Shown here: piece after piece, positions 25,648 to 34,801 of the stretch
Numbering within the stretch: position 1 is the stretch's first letter
Layout: every line of letters begins with the position of its first letter
From: Candidatus Melainabacteria bacterium MEL.A1
Lineage (GTDB): Bacteria > Cyanobacteriota > Vampirovibrionia > Gastranaerophilales > Gastranaerophilaceae
Reading direction: 5' to 3'
NCBI GenBank assembly: GCA_001765415.1
Contig: CP017245.1
Span: forward strand, 682,001-746,000
DNA length: 64,000 nucleotides
Translations under genes and position numbers: made by a program
The notes under the pieces: generated by a model
What the model saw: the letters and a program-made list of their open reading frames with translations, nothing else
What the model was told of the DNA's origin: nothing
Databases searched by the model: none

Positions 25648-25797
25648 TTATTCATTTATTTGTTTTTCAAACTTTATATTGTAACCTAAAACTCCTGCCA
25701 AAAACTTCAATTCATCATATCTCATTGAGTTTCGAGCAAGCTTTTGCGATATACCATAAACAGTATATTTTTTGTCAGATTTTTCCGACAAATAAAT
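25648..25797 (-). pseudogene. C-terminal fragment of a small HTH-like gene joined to tRNA-Leu
   Basis: The frame reads YLSEKSDKKYTVYGISQKLA and then LKFLAGVLGYNIKFEK. This aligns with the C-terminal two thirds of the proteins at 4992-5216 and 39519-39746. Similarity begins within a few bases of the tRNA-Leu 3' end; an ATG for this frame exists only inside the tRNA gene (25866), so that longer frame is not a real gene. Probably a truncated remnant left by a recombination event at the tRNA. Confidence 0.6.
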
Positions 25798-25799
25798 AA

Positions 25800-25880
25800 T
25801 GTCCTGAATGGGACTTGAACCCACACGGATTTCTCCATACGCACCTGAAACGTACGTGTCTACCATTCCACCACCAGGAC
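25800..25880 (-). tRNA. tRNA-Leu (anticodon CAG)
   Basis: 81 bases. Acceptor stem GTCCTGG/TCAGGAC, D arm GTGGAATGGTAGACAC, anticodon arm TACGT-TTCAGGT-GCGTA with CAG at the anticodon, a long class II variable arm (GGAGAAATCC), and T arm GTGGG-TTCAAGT-CCCAT. CCA is not encoded. The class II variable arm and anticodon fit leucine. Confidence 0.95.
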
Positions 25881-25894
25881 ATTAAGTTAAAACA

Positions 25895-26494
25895 TTATTT
25901 AATTTTCTTGAAAAACTCATCCGAAATCAATTGGGAATATTTGTTTTTTTCGTTAGCAGAAATTAACAATCTTGGACTGCCATCTTTAGTTTGCGCAACC
26001 GATACAATTCCACCAACATCTCCAATCGGAAGTTTTTTAACTCTTGCTTCAAATTTAACATAAGGAACATCTTTACCATAAGAGTGCATTGTTCCTTTTT
26101 TAGTAACTCTCAAGTCATCAATAGAAATTGCTTGGTACTTGATTTTGCTAACCGCTTTATATAATTTTTCTTCAACATTATCCGATTTCAAATCTTCTTC
26201 TGTCAAAATTTGCTTATCACCAGAATCTACAACAAACATTTTTTGCCCGCTTGCTTTATGTTCCGCTACAACTGCGTTATAGCCCAAAATTCCGGCAGCT
26301 TTTTCTATTTCAAACTCATCATTAATATGAGAAAAATCTCCAACCTTTTTAGCTCGTTCCAACATTTCATCTTTGGTCGGATTGAAATAATTGTTTATAT
26401 ATCCACTAATCAAATCTTTCCCTCCAATTGCCATAAAACCGACAACCGCAAGGGTTATAATAATAGCTCTCAAAAAATTTTTTAAACAACCCAT
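25895..26494 (-). CDS. Membrane-anchored hypothetical protein
   Basis: 199 residues. One N-terminal membrane segment (FLRAIIITLAVVGFMAIGG), then a soluble domain with FSHINDEFEIEKAAGILGYN. No family recognised. AAGGATTTCAAT precedes the ATG. It lies upstream of tRNA-Leu on the same strand and divergent from mutS. Function unknown. Confidence 0.75.
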   Translation of the reverse strand: MGCLKNFLRAIIITLAVVGFMAIGGKDLISGYINNYFNPTKDEMLERAKKVGDFSHINDEFEIEKAAGILGYNAVVAEHKASGQKMFVVDSGDKQILTEEDLKSDNVEEKLYKAVSKIKYQAISIDDLRVTKKGTMHSYGKDVPYVKFEARVKKLPIGDVGGIVSVAQTKDGSPRLLISANEKNKYSQLISDEFFKKIK

Positions 26495-26531
26495 ATTGAA
26501 ATCCTTATCATGTTATACTATCATTATAACT

Positions 26532-29108
26532 ATGAAAAAAGCAGAAATCAATCTTATTAATACGGCAGATATTAAAGTCGAAGACCTTACTCCGGCAATG
26601 CAGGAGTACTTAAAAATCAAGCACCAAAACCCAGATAAAATCTTATTATACAGGTTAGGTGACTTTTATGAAACCTTTTTTGAAGATGCCGTTATTATGT
26701 CAAAAGAATTAGAATTAACTCTTACCGGTCGTGAACAAGGAAAATTCGGAAGAATACCTCTTGCCGGAATTCCTGCAAAAGCAGTTAATCCATATATCGA
26801 AAAATTGGTTCAAAAAAATTATAAAGTAATTATTTGCGACCAATTGGAAGATCCAAAATTTGCGAAAGGTCTTGTAAAACGTGGCGTAACAAGAATTATC
26901 ACCTCTGGAACTTTAACAGAAAGTGACTTCTTACAACAAAATTCTAACAACTATATTTGTGCTTTATTCAAAGAAGAAAAAAGCGGAATTTGGGGATTTT
27001 CTTACGCTGATATTTCAACAGGAGAATTTAAAGTCACTCAAGCTCCATTTGAATTGATTTTGGCAGAATTAACAAGAATTGCTCCGGCAGAAGTTGTCGG
27101 ACCATCTATCAAACAAAAAATCATGCCGTTTCAGATTGTACCTGATGAAAAAATTGATTTACCTGAAGAAATTACCAAAATATATAACTGCTCAAAAATT
27201 CCTGCATCAGTTTTTGATGCAAATTTTGCCGAAAACAACTTAAAAGCTGTTTTTCAAGCTAATAGTTTAGAATCTTTCGGATATGACAGATACAAAATAG
27301 GATTTAGAGCCGCAGGAGCTTTATTGGCTTATGTTTGGGAAACATTGAAAGACAATGTTCCAAAATTTGAAAGAATTGAACCGTATGAACTTTCTGAATA
27401 TATGATTTTAGACGGCAGTACAAGAAAAAATCTTGAATTAACAGAAACTTTACGTGACAAAAACAAATTTGGATCACTTCTTTGGGCTATTGATAAAACA
27501 AAAACCAATATGGGCGCAAGATTGCTAAAAAATTGGGTTTGTCAGCCATTAAAAAGAGTAGAAGATATTTTAACTCGTCAAAATTCAATTTCCGAACTTG
27601 TTGAAAAAACAAACTACAGATTAGAAATCGGAAATATGCTAGAAAAAATCTATGATATTCAGCGTTTAGCAACAAGGATGTCAAATAGTTCTGCAAATCC
27701 AAAAGATTTTTTGAGCTTGAAAACCTCCCTTATGATGCTACCTGATTTGTTGGATGCAACTAATAATCTTGAATACAACCCTCTTGCATCAATCAATCAA
27801 TACAGAGATGAAATCGCTGAATACACTGCATTAATCGACAGAACTATTTCTGATAACGCACCTGTTTTAATCAAAGAAGGCGGAATATTAAAGGATGGAG
27901 TATCTGGCGAACTCGACTATTTCAGAGAACTTCTGACCGGAGGCGAAAATTGGTTAAAAGAATTTGAAGAAAAAGAAAAAGACAGAACCGGAATAAAAAC
28001 TTTAAAAATCGGTTTTAACAAGGTTTTTGGATACTTTATTGAAATATCAAATTCGTATCTAAACCAAATTCCAAACGGATATATAAGAAAACAAACACTA
28101 ACTAGTGGAGAACGATTTATCACCGAAGAACTCAAAAAACACGAAGATGATGTTCTTTCCGCGAAATTCAAATCAACTGAATTGGAATACAAATTATTCT
28201 GCGATTTTCGAGAATATTCAAAAGAATTTGTTTCAAAGATTAGAGAAATAGCCGAATGTATCGCAAGATGTGATGTTTTCACTGCGCTTGCCGATGTTGC
28301 AGCAGAAAACAATTTCTGCAAACCAATAATTGACAATTCAGATGATTTTATCGTTAAAAACGGACGTCATCCGGTTTTGGAAAAGATTTTACCTCTTGGA
28401 GAATATGTTCCAAATGATTTAGAATTAAAGTGCAATTCAACAGATACTACGCAATTTATGATTTTAACAGGTCCGAACATGGCCGGCAAATCGACATATA
28501 TGCGACAAAACGCATTAATTGCAATACTAGCACAAATCGGCTCTTGGGTTCCGGCAGATTATGCTAAAATCGGTGTTATAGACAAAATCTTTACCCGAGT
28601 TGGAGCATCTGACGATTTGACTTTAGGTCAGTCAACATTTATGGTTGAAATGATTGAAACTGCTTGTATTTTAAATTCGGCAACAGATAGAAGTTTCATA
28701 TTGCTTGACGAAATCGGACGTGGCACAAGCACTTATGATGGTGTTGCAATTGCGTGGTCAGTTGCTGAATATATTGCGACAAAAATCAAAGCAAGATGTA
28801 TATTTGCAACCCACTATCACGAATTGAACGTAATGACAAAAACTTATCCACAAATCAAAAACTATAGAATTACGATTACGGAAGAAAATGGCGAAATCGA
28901 GTTTTTAAGAAAAATTGTACAAGGTGGTGCAAGCAAGAGTTACGGTATTCAAGTTGCTAAAATGGCAGGATTGCCATCTAGTGTTGTGAAACGTTCACAG
29001 GAACTTATGACAAGGATGCAAAAGGATTATTCAAACAACCTTTCAACTCGGAAAAAGAGTGGGGATGTTCCGACAGTCGAAGTTCCTCAATTGAATTTGT
29101 TTAACTAA
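26532..29108 (+). CDS. mutS: DNA mismatch repair protein MutS
   Basis: 858 residues from the ATG at 26532; a frame starting at 26391 would add 47 residues unlike any MutS and overlap the divergent gene. The mismatch-reading domain opens with LTPAMQEYLKIKHQNPD and has the Phe-x-Glu equivalent GDFYETF. The C-terminal ATPase has GPNMAGKSTYMRQ (about 647), DEIGRGTSTYDGVAIAW and the ATHYHEL loop. It detects base mismatches with MutL. The AT-only region TTATACTATCATTATAAC lies just upstream, so the 5' UTR is probably very short. The stop codon overlaps an HTH remnant on the other strand. Confidence 0.97.
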   Translation: MKKAEINLINTADIKVEDLTPAMQEYLKIKHQNPDKILLYRLGDFYETFFEDAVIMSKELELTLTGREQGKFGRIPLAGIPAKAVNPYIEKLVQKNYKVIICDQLEDPKFAKGLVKRGVTRIITSGTLTESDFLQQNSNNYICALFKEEKSGIWGFSYADISTGEFKVTQAPFELILAELTRIAPAEVVGPSIKQKIMPFQIVPDEKIDLPEEITKIYNCSKIPASVFDANFAENNLKAVFQANSLESFGYDRYKIGFRAAGALLAYVWETLKDNVPKFERIEPYELSEYMILDGSTRKNLELTETLRDKNKFGSLLWAIDKTKTNMGARLLKNWVCQPLKRVEDILTRQNSISELVEKTNYRLEIGNMLEKIYDIQRLATRMSNSSANPKDFLSLKTSLMMLPDLLDATNNLEYNPLASINQYRDEIAEYTALIDRTISDNAPVLIKEGGILKDGVSGELDYFRELLTGGENWLKEFEEKEKDRTGIKTLKIGFNKVFGYFIEISNSYLNQIPNGYIRKQTLTSGERFITEELKKHEDDVLSAKFKSTELEYKLFCDFREYSKEFVSKIREIAECIARCDVFTALADVAAENNFCKPIIDNSDDFIVKNGRHPVLEKILPLGEYVPNDLELKCNSTDTTQFMILTGPNMAGKSTYMRQNALIAILAQIGSWVPADYAKIGVIDKIFTRVGASDDLTLGQSTFMVEMIETACILNSATDRSFILLDEIGRGTSTYDGVAIAWSVAEYIATKIKARCIFATHYHELNVMTKTYPQIKNYRITITEENGEIEFLRKIVQGGASKSYGIQVAKMAGLPSSVVKRSQELMTRMQKDYSNNLSTRKKSGDVPTVEVPQLNLFN

Positions 29109-29194
29109 GCATTTTTGTCCTCTAACAACCTAATTATATTAATATTCAAAGCTTGAGCAATTTTATTAAGAGTTTTAACAACTATTGGGAAATT
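29105..29194 (-). pseudogene. Remnant of an XRE-type HTH gene
   Basis: The frame TLNKIAQALNINIIRLLEDK followed by a stop is the C-terminal half of a typical XRE HTH domain. An in-frame stop precedes it and the N-terminal half is absent. It adjoins the small gene at 29195-29362. Confidence 0.45.
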
Positions 29195-29362
29195 TTAGAT
29201 TGTAAAAAATTCTAAAAAGTCTTGGTTCATCAATTCTTTATTTTCAAAACTACTCAAAATATTCAAGATAAACGGATCATCAAGGTTGTAAGTTTCATAC
29301 TTTTCAACACCTTCTGCTGCCGGGTAAATGATATCAAGACCTTCAAATACAATGTTACTCAT
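29195..29362 (-). CDS. Small hypothetical protein
   Basis: 55 residues, starting MSNIVFEGLDIIYPAAEGVE. It has AAGGAG seven bases before the ATG, a strong sign that it is translated. No family recognised. Acidic, no membrane segment. It precedes the HTH remnant on the same strand; small gene plus HTH resembles a toxin-antitoxin layout, but nothing else supports this. Confidence 0.5.
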   Translation of the reverse strand: MSNIVFEGLDIIYPAAEGVEKYETYNLDDPFILNILSSFENKELMNQDFLEFFTI

Positions 29363-29427
29363 AAAAAACTCCTTATTATCTTATTAATAATAATGTTTTT
29401 TATTTTGTCAAGATTTTAAATCAAATC

Positions 29428-29514
29428 GTCATCTTGAGCATAAGCGAAAGCTCACAATACTAGCAAAATCATTCACAACCATGTGATACTTCGGACTAAA
29501 GTCCTCAATATGAC
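29428..29514. repeat. Intergenic inverted-repeat element
   Basis: GTCATCTTGAG (29428-29438) and CTCAATATGAC (29504-29514) form 11-base terminal inverted repeats with one mismatch; an inner GGACTAAAGTCC hairpin lies at the right end. Looks like a short non-coding MITE/REP-type element. Confidence 0.6.
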
Positions 29515-29516
29515 AA

Positions 29517-30644
29517 TTATTTTATCAACATTTTATAATGTTCGTTATAAAAATCTCCAAATCGATCTTCCAAAATCGCTTGCCTACATTTTTGAGAAAA
29601 GTCAACCAAAAATTTGATATTATGAATTGACAACAATGTCGACGCAGTACTTTCGCCACATCTCCACAAATGTCTAATATAAGCTCTTGAGTGGTTCTTA
29701 CAAGCATAACAATTGCAACCCTCAACCAAAGGGCGGTCATCATCATGATATTTTTGAATTTTAATATTTGACTTACCTTCCCAAGTAAAGAACGAACCGT
29801 GACGAGCGTTTCTTGTCGGAAGCACGCAATCAAACATATCAATTCCACGCTTAATTCCGTCTAACAAATCTTCCGGTGTTCCAACTCCCATCAAATATCT
29901 AGGTTTATTATTAGGCAATAATGGTGCAGTAAATTCAACAAAATGGTTCATTATGTCTTTTGTTTCACCAACACTCAAACCACCGATTGCGTAACCTACC
30001 GCATCGTAAGATGAAATTATAGCTGCACTTTCTCTGCGCAAATCATCATAAAAAGCCCCCTGAACAATCGGGAACAAAGCTTGACGAGGGTTAGTTTTTG
30101 CTTTAAAACACCTTTCTAACCATCTGTGAGTTCTTTCCATTGCTTTTTTAGCTGTGTCATAATCGCAAGGAAAAGGTGCGCATTGGTCAAATGCCATAAT
30201 TATATCAGCCCCGATATCTTGTTGAATTTCCATAGAAACTTCAGGGTTTATAAAATGTTTTTTACCATCTTTTGGATCACGAAATTCAACGCCATCTTCT
30301 CCAATTTTATTCAAATGAGAAAGTGAAAACACCTGAAATCCGCCGGAATCTGTTAATACAGGTTTGTGCCAATTCATCCAACTATGAATACCACCAAACT
30401 GTTTAATTAGCTTGGTTCCGGCTCTCAAATACAAGTGGTAAGAGTTGGACAACATTATTTGTGCGCCTGTATCAACAATTTGATCGGCAGTAAGTGTTTT
30501 TACAGCAGAATTAGTACCGACAGGCATAAAAATTGGAGTTAAAATAGCTCCATGCGGAGTATTTAAAATTCCGGCTCTTGCACCTGTTTGCTTACATTCG
30601 TGTACTAATTCGTATGAAAAATTTTCGTGAGCATTATCTCGCAT
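29517..30644 (-). CDS. tgt: Queuine tRNA-guanine transglycosylase
   Basis: 375 residues, full length. It exchanges guanine 34 for a queuine precursor in tRNAs with GUN anticodons. Catalytic Asp in LTDSGGFQVFS, recognition motif GGLSVGE, DCVLPTRNARHG, and zinc ligands C.C..C in GCNCYACKNHSRAYIRHL. Its ATG overlaps the ndk stop by one base (TAATG). The other queuosine genes are not in this window. Confidence 0.97.
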   Translation of the reverse strand: MRDNAHENFSYELVHECKQTGARAGILNTPHGAILTPIFMPVGTNSAVKTLTADQIVDTGAQIMLSNSYHLYLRAGTKLIKQFGGIHSWMNWHKPVLTDSGGFQVFSLSHLNKIGEDGVEFRDPKDGKKHFINPEVSMEIQQDIGADIIMAFDQCAPFPCDYDTAKKAMERTHRWLERCFKAKTNPRQALFPIVQGAFYDDLRRESAAIISSYDAVGYAIGGLSVGETKDIMNHFVEFTAPLLPNNKPRYLMGVGTPEDLLDGIKRGIDMFDCVLPTRNARHGSFFTWEGKSNIKIQKYHDDDRPLVEGCNCYACKNHSRAYIRHLWRCGESTASTLLSIHNIKFLVDFSQKCRQAILEDRFGDFYNEHYKMLIK

Positions 30645-31117
30645 TAATCTTCATCTACGCTTTCTGTAATTAATTCCATCATATTTTTGTAATTTGGACA
30701 AAGTTCTTCCGGTTTAAAGTAAATATTGATTTCTCTTTCAGCACTTTCAATACTATCTGAACCGTGAACAGTGTTATACGCTTTTAATTGAGCGTAATCT
30801 GCTCTAATTGAACCAACATCAGCTTCGCAAGGATCAGTTGCACCCAATACATGTCGAATACCTTGAACCGCTTGATAACCTTGAAATACCATAGCGACAA
30901 TCGGTCCACTTGTAATATATTTTACAAGATTTGGATAAAAAGGTTTTCCAATATGTTCAGCATAATGTTTTGCGGCAATTTCTTCTGTTACTTGAAGTAA
31001 CTTCATACCGATTAATTTATAACCTTTTTTTTCAAAACGGCTAATAATCTCTCCAACAAAACCTCTTTTTACTCCGTCAGGCTTGATAGCCACAAATGTT
31101 CTTTCTTCTTCGTGCAT
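30644..31117 (-). CDS. ndk: Nucleoside diphosphate kinase
   Basis: 157 residues from the ATG at 31117, chosen because TTGGAGGAATT precedes it; the frame extends eight codons further. IKPDGVKRGFVGEI opens the fold and the active-site His is in NTVHGSDS. It equilibrates NTP pools. A C-terminal extension (YKNMMELITESVDED) is slightly longer than usual. Coupled to tgt. Confidence 0.96.
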   Translation of the reverse strand: MHEEERTFVAIKPDGVKRGFVGEIISRFEKKGYKLIGMKLLQVTEEIAAKHYAEHIGKPFYPNLVKYITSGPIVAMVFQGYQAVQGIRHVLGATDPCEADVGSIRADYAQLKAYNTVHGSDSIESAEREINIYFKPEELCPNYKNMMELITESVDED

Positions 31118-31162
31118 AATTCCTCCAATTCGTATAATCATAATAGCATAAACATAAGTTGT

Positions 31163-32473
31163 TTAACATTTTCCGAGTTTTTTAATACTCTTAAACAACA
31201 TAGTCAGCATAATTGAGCAAAGCATAATTGCAGCACAAGCCAGCCCATACCAAAATCCTCTAATATTCAAATTGTATTTGAACGCAAGCGTGTATCCTAA
31301 AGGAATAGCTATCAACCAATAAGCGATAAAGTTTGATAGCAAAACAATTCCGGTTCTTTTCATTCCTTTGAAAATACCAGCAAGTGCGACCTGCAATCCG
31401 TCAAATACTTGGAATACCGCAAGTACATATAAAATAGGAACGGAAATTTTAACAAGAGTATTGTCCTGCGTAAATAATCCGACAAGAAAATGTGGGAATG
31501 TAGCAAAAACAAACGCACTGCACATCATAAAGCCTACGCACATAACAATTCCAACAAACGAATAACGTTTCAAATCTGTAACATTTTCAGCACCATTAGC
31601 AAATCCGACTTTTACTGCAATAGCATTTGATATTGCTAACGGAACCATAAACGAAATTGTTGTCAAGGTGCATACAAGGTTTTGTGCCGCAGCATACACT
31701 CCAGAAACTCTTCCCATAATAATTGCAATACTATTAAATGCAATAAATTCAACAAGAATTGCACATGATATCGGAATTCCGATTTTTATTAAATTCTTAT
31801 AATATTCAAAATCTTTGTAATCGTTGAAATTCATCATTCTAAAGCAATAAATTAACAACGCAAAGCCCATAAAATATCTTACAACAAAACTTGCAATCGC
31901 TAATCCTAACGCACCAAGCGATGGAATTATTCCCCAACCAAATACCAAAAGAACATTTACTGCAATATTTAAAAATACAGCTATTGCAGTAACAAGGTTA
32001 GGGAAAACCACAACCTCAAAAGCCTGTAAAAATTCTTTCAAAGCAGCGTGTAAATAAGCTCCAAAAGTAGCAAATGCAGTTACAAACATATATTGTTTAA
32101 TCATTGGCACTAATTTTGGATCAAATTTTAAATAATCAATTACAGGAATAAACGCCAAAACTGCAAACATTACAATTACCGACAAAAGCATCGCAAATCT
32201 CAATGTCGGATAAAAATATTTTTTGGCTGATTTTTTCTCTCCCCTAAAATTTGAAAGTAAAGGAGAAACACTAGAAATCAAACCAATACCAAAAGTTTGA
32301 ATACAATTGGTAATAGCAGTCGCAATACTAATTGCGGCAAGAGTATCCGTAGAATGATGTCCGGCAATCAATACATCACCCGCACCAATCAAGATGAAAC
32401 CTAAGTTTCCCATAATAATAGGCAGGGCAATATTTAATAATTCTTTGGCATAGTGTTTAAATTGTGTACTCAT
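31163..32473 (-). CDS. MATE family efflux transporter
   Basis: 436 residues with about 12 predicted membrane segments in two six-helix halves; it starts LLNIALPIIMGNLGFILIGAGD, the MATE N-terminal helix. It probably exports cationic drugs or metabolites using Na+ or H+; the substrate is unknown. No regulator is adjacent. It is downstream of the prepilin at 32527. Confidence 0.9.
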   Translation of the reverse strand: MSTQFKHYAKELLNIALPIIMGNLGFILIGAGDVLIAGHHSTDTLAAISIATAITNCIQTFGIGLISSVSPLLSNFRGEKKSAKKYFYPTLRFAMLLSVIVMFAVLAFIPVIDYLKFDPKLVPMIKQYMFVTAFATFGAYLHAALKEFLQAFEVVVFPNLVTAIAVFLNIAVNVLLVFGWGIIPSLGALGLAIASFVVRYFMGFALLIYCFRMMNFNDYKDFEYYKNLIKIGIPISCAILVEFIAFNSIAIIMGRVSGVYAAAQNLVCTLTTISFMVPLAISNAIAVKVGFANGAENVTDLKRYSFVGIVMCVGFMMCSAFVFATFPHFLVGLFTQDNTLVKISVPILYVLAVFQVFDGLQVALAGIFKGMKRTGIVLLSNFIAYWLIAIPLGYTLAFKYNLNIRGFWYGLACAAIMLCSIMLTMLFKSIKKLGKC

Positions 32474-32526
32474 ACGAACATAATTCTAACACAAACATTT
32501 TTATAATCAAAACATCACTGTGTACT

Positions 32527-33240
32527 TTATTTTTTTTCAAGCATAATCTGTGACCACGGATAATCATCTTTTATCTGCCATCCGTCAATTTGAATTAACC
32601 TTGTACAAGTATGTCGCCTACCTTTTGAACTGACTTCTGAATTATCAGAATTTCCATACTTACAAGCCCTTAAAAGTTCTTCTCTAGACATATTTTGTTG
32701 TCCCGGAAGTGAAGCATAGAAATCTCCGTTTGCAAAATCAAATAGGAATGTCCTTTTTCCATCAAAATAACCTTCCGCAGAAGATGCTTGCGTATTACAA
32801 TATTTAGCCTCTATACAAAAGAAAAAGTACATATTTCCACCGGTTTGATAAGCATTAAAACCGGAACCATCCGCAAACGCAACAAACATACCACTATCAG
32901 TACTAACTTGACTAGTCGATTTAATATATTTGCCTAAGTTAGCATTATACCACTGTTCCAGCCCCTTGCCATTATATTTTGTATTTTCAGGAAAATTATA
33001 AGTAGTACCAGGAATAAAACCGGTATCACCAACCCATTGATATACAGCTTGGCTCATCATTGAATAAAATTTTTCCAACCTTGTTGCAGCAACTTTTTTC
33101 TGATGGTTATCAATTAAAGTCGGCATAGTAATAGCAGCTACAACACCAATAATACCGAGAGTAACTAAAACCTCTGCCAATGTAAAAGCTATTTTACGTG
33201 AATATTTCTTTTTTAACATACGGCAAAAAATATTTTTCAT
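32527..33240 (-). CDS. Type IV prepilin-like protein
   Basis: 237 residues from the ATG at 33240 with GGAG nine bases upstream; a TTG five codons earlier is less likely. Leader of about 20 basic residues, then IAFTLAEVLVTLGIIGVVAA with Glu at +5 and Ala at -1. The globular part has C-x-x-x-C pairs and ends DGWQIKDDYPWSQ. Shares design with the prepilins at 3920, 33802 and the right edge. Probably a (minor) pilin or pseudopilin. Confidence 0.88.
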   Translation of the reverse strand: MKNIFCRMLKKKYSRKIAFTLAEVLVTLGIIGVVAAITMPTLIDNHQKKVAATRLEKFYSMMSQAVYQWVGDTGFIPGTTYNFPENTKYNGKGLEQWYNANLGKYIKSTSQVSTDSGMFVAFADGSGFNAYQTGGNMYFFFCIEAKYCNTQASSAEGYFDGKRTFLFDFANGDFYASLPGQQNMSREELLRACKYGNSDNSEVSSKGRRHTCTRLIQIDGWQIKDDYPWSQIMLEKK

Positions 33241-33320
33241 ACTAAAAATCTCCAAAATAACGTGTTATAGATTTTATTATAACATATTTTTATTAAGACT
33301 TCAATATGAATTATAAAAAA

Positions 33321-33728
33321 TTAAGCATTGTAATCTAATTTATTTCCAACATTTTTATTTTTAATAGCTTGCGCTTGCATTCTTAAACTTTCAGCTTTTG
33401 ATGCAACTTTATAATCCTGACCTGATGGATCAGATGGAGCCATAGCCGCTCTTATTACAGTATTTGCATCATTAATCGTTTTTTGCGGATTATTCGGATT
33501 AAGCGCAGGCATCTTAATATCAACATGACCGCCAACCGGAATACCATCATTATTCTTTTCAATAACAATAGAACCTGCTAACGAACCCCCTGCTGCTTTG
33601 TGCGCAGCTTCATGTGCATAAATTTGATCATAATTTTTTCTAATCAAAGCATCTTTTTGAGCTTTTTGTTGCTCTCTTTGCTTTTCTATAGGATTAGAAA
33701 ATTGGTAAAATAAGTTAATTCCAGCCAT
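33321..33728 (-). CDS. SprA-related putative metalloprotease (CJM1_0395 type)
   Basis: 135 residues from the ATG at 33728, which has GAGGG seven bases upstream; a longer frame reaches 33788. The HEAAHKAAGG motif (HExxH) gives the zinc site, followed by GGHVDIKMPALNPNNPQKTI and a helical RAAMAPSDPSGQD stretch, matching the SprA-related family. Proteolysis is inferred from the motif. It lies between two prepilin genes, so a link with surface structures is possible. Confidence 0.8.
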   Translation of the reverse strand: MAGINLFYQFSNPIEKQREQQKAQKDALIRKNYDQIYAHEAAHKAAGGSLAGSIVIEKNNDGIPVGGHVDIKMPALNPNNPQKTINDANTVIRAAMAPSDPSGQDYKVASKAESLRMQAQAIKNKNVGNKLDYNA

Positions 33729-33788
33729 ATTTATACCCTCATACACATTACCTGCTATAATTGTAGCACATTTTTCAAGATATTGCAA

Positions 33789-33796
33789 GGGGGGGG
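33789..33796. repeat. G8/C8 homopolymer tract
   Basis: Eight consecutive G on the plus strand, just downstream of the prepilin stop codon (33802-33804) and upstream of the metalloprotease gene. Rare by chance in such AT-rich DNA. Confidence 0.8.
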
Positions 33797-33801
33797 CTTA
33801 T

Positions 33802-34470
33802 TTACCACGGATAATCTTTACTAATCTGCCATCCATCAAAATAAATCAGTGATGCGCAGTAATATTTATTAGTTTTGCATTTATCAACAAGTTGCTCTCT
33901 ACTATAAGGAATATAAGTAAATTCAAGAGGAACAGTACCTCCATTCCATAAAGAAAAAGTATGCCTAGCGTCAACTGCACTTTTTGCATTTGTAACATCA
34001 ATATCTTTACAATATTTATATTCTGGGCAAAAAATAATATAGGAATTATTAGTTACATCTTTTTCATCTGGAGCGAGATACAGTTTTTGAAAATAAGCTC
34101 CTGAACCATTTGCATATTCAACCAACAACCCCTTAGTTAGCTTTGTCATATTTACAGTTTTTACATAAGGCAACCAGTATTGTTTATAGAATTTTTCCAT
34201 ATCATCTGGATTATAAACTTTTACCTCTTTTGGTTGCATCTCAACAAAATCGCCTTCAATAATATCTTTGCTACGCATTTTTGCAGCCTGTTGCATCATA
34301 CTGCTGAAATGTTCTAATCTCGTTACTGCTAACTTTTTTTGATAATTATTAATTAAAGTCGGCATAGTCATCGCCACAACAACTCCTATAATTCCAAGCG
34401 TAATTAAGACTTCCGCAAGAGTGAAGGCTTTTTTACTTTTAAATTTCTCAAATTTAGGTTTTATAAACAT
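33802..34470 (-). CDS. Type IV prepilin-like protein
   Basis: 222 residues from the ATG at 34470, which has AAAAGGAGCTGAT before it; the frame continues 24 codons upstream. A 14-residue basic leader precedes KAFTLAEVLITLGIIGVVVA (Ala -1, Glu +5). The C terminus is DGWQISKDYPW, ending directly at the Trp. Same family as its neighbours. The C8 tract lies six bases after the stop. Confidence 0.88.
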   Translation of the reverse strand: MFIKPKFEKFKSKKAFTLAEVLITLGIIGVVVAMTMPTLINNYQKKLAVTRLEHFSSMMQQAAKMRSKDIIEGDFVEMQPKEVKVYNPDDMEKFYKQYWLPYVKTVNMTKLTKGLLVEYANGSGAYFQKLYLAPDEKDVTNNSYIIFCPEYKYCKDIDVTNAKSAVDARHTFSLWNGGTVPLEFTYIPYSREQLVDKCKTNKYYCASLIYFDGWQISKDYPW

Positions 34471-34522
34471 ATCAGCTCCTTTTGTTCTCTTTAAGACTAC
34501 ATACATTTTATATAATAACATA

Positions 34523-34528
34523 TAAAAT
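34523..34528 (+). promoter_or_regulatory. -10 box for the XRE gene (leaderless)
   Basis: TAAAAT ends exactly six bases before the GTG start at 34535; no Shine-Dalgarno is present. No convincing -35. Confidence 0.45.
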
Positions 34529-34534
34529 AATTTT

Positions 34535-34753
34535 GTGAACAATAAGGCTACAAAAATTTTACAATTAGGTAGAAATATTTATAAATTCAGAAAAGAAAAA
34601 GGCTTTTCTCAAAACACTCTTGCCGAAATGTTAGAAATCTCAAGAGAACATCTTGCAAAAATTGAAACAGCAAAAAGATGCGTTAGTTTAGGCTTGTTAT
34701 TTGATATCGCAGAAAAGTTAGATGTCCCAATAAAAGATTTTTTTGATTTTTAA
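34535..34753 (+). CDS. XRE family transcriptional regulator
   Basis: 72 residues with a GTG start. A single Cro/C1-type HTH: LGRNIYKFRKEKGFSQNTLA, then EMLEISREHLAKIE and the C-terminal helix LFDIAEKLDVPIKDFFDF. Almost the whole protein is the DNA-binding domain. Divergent from the prepilin at 33802-34470, whose promoter it may control. Followed by a strong terminator. Confidence 0.85.
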   Translation: MNNKATKILQLGRNIYKFRKEKGFSQNTLAEMLEISREHLAKIETAKRCVSLGLLFDIAEKLDVPIKDFFDF

Positions 34754-34768
34754 ATCATTTTAATATTA

Positions 34769-34795
34769 AAAAAGCCCGAAATATTCGGGCTTTTT
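34769..34795. terminator. Bidirectional terminator between the XRE gene and accC
   Basis: AAAAAGCCCGAA, loop ATA, TTCGGGCTTTTT; 12 perfect pairs with T-runs both ways. Confidence 0.92.
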
Positions 34796-34801
34796 ATCTG
34801 A

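Noticed and set aside
25798-25866. 5' extension of the HTH fragment to an ATG inside tRNA-Leu
   Set aside because: These bases form a complete tRNA, so the start codon is fortuitous.
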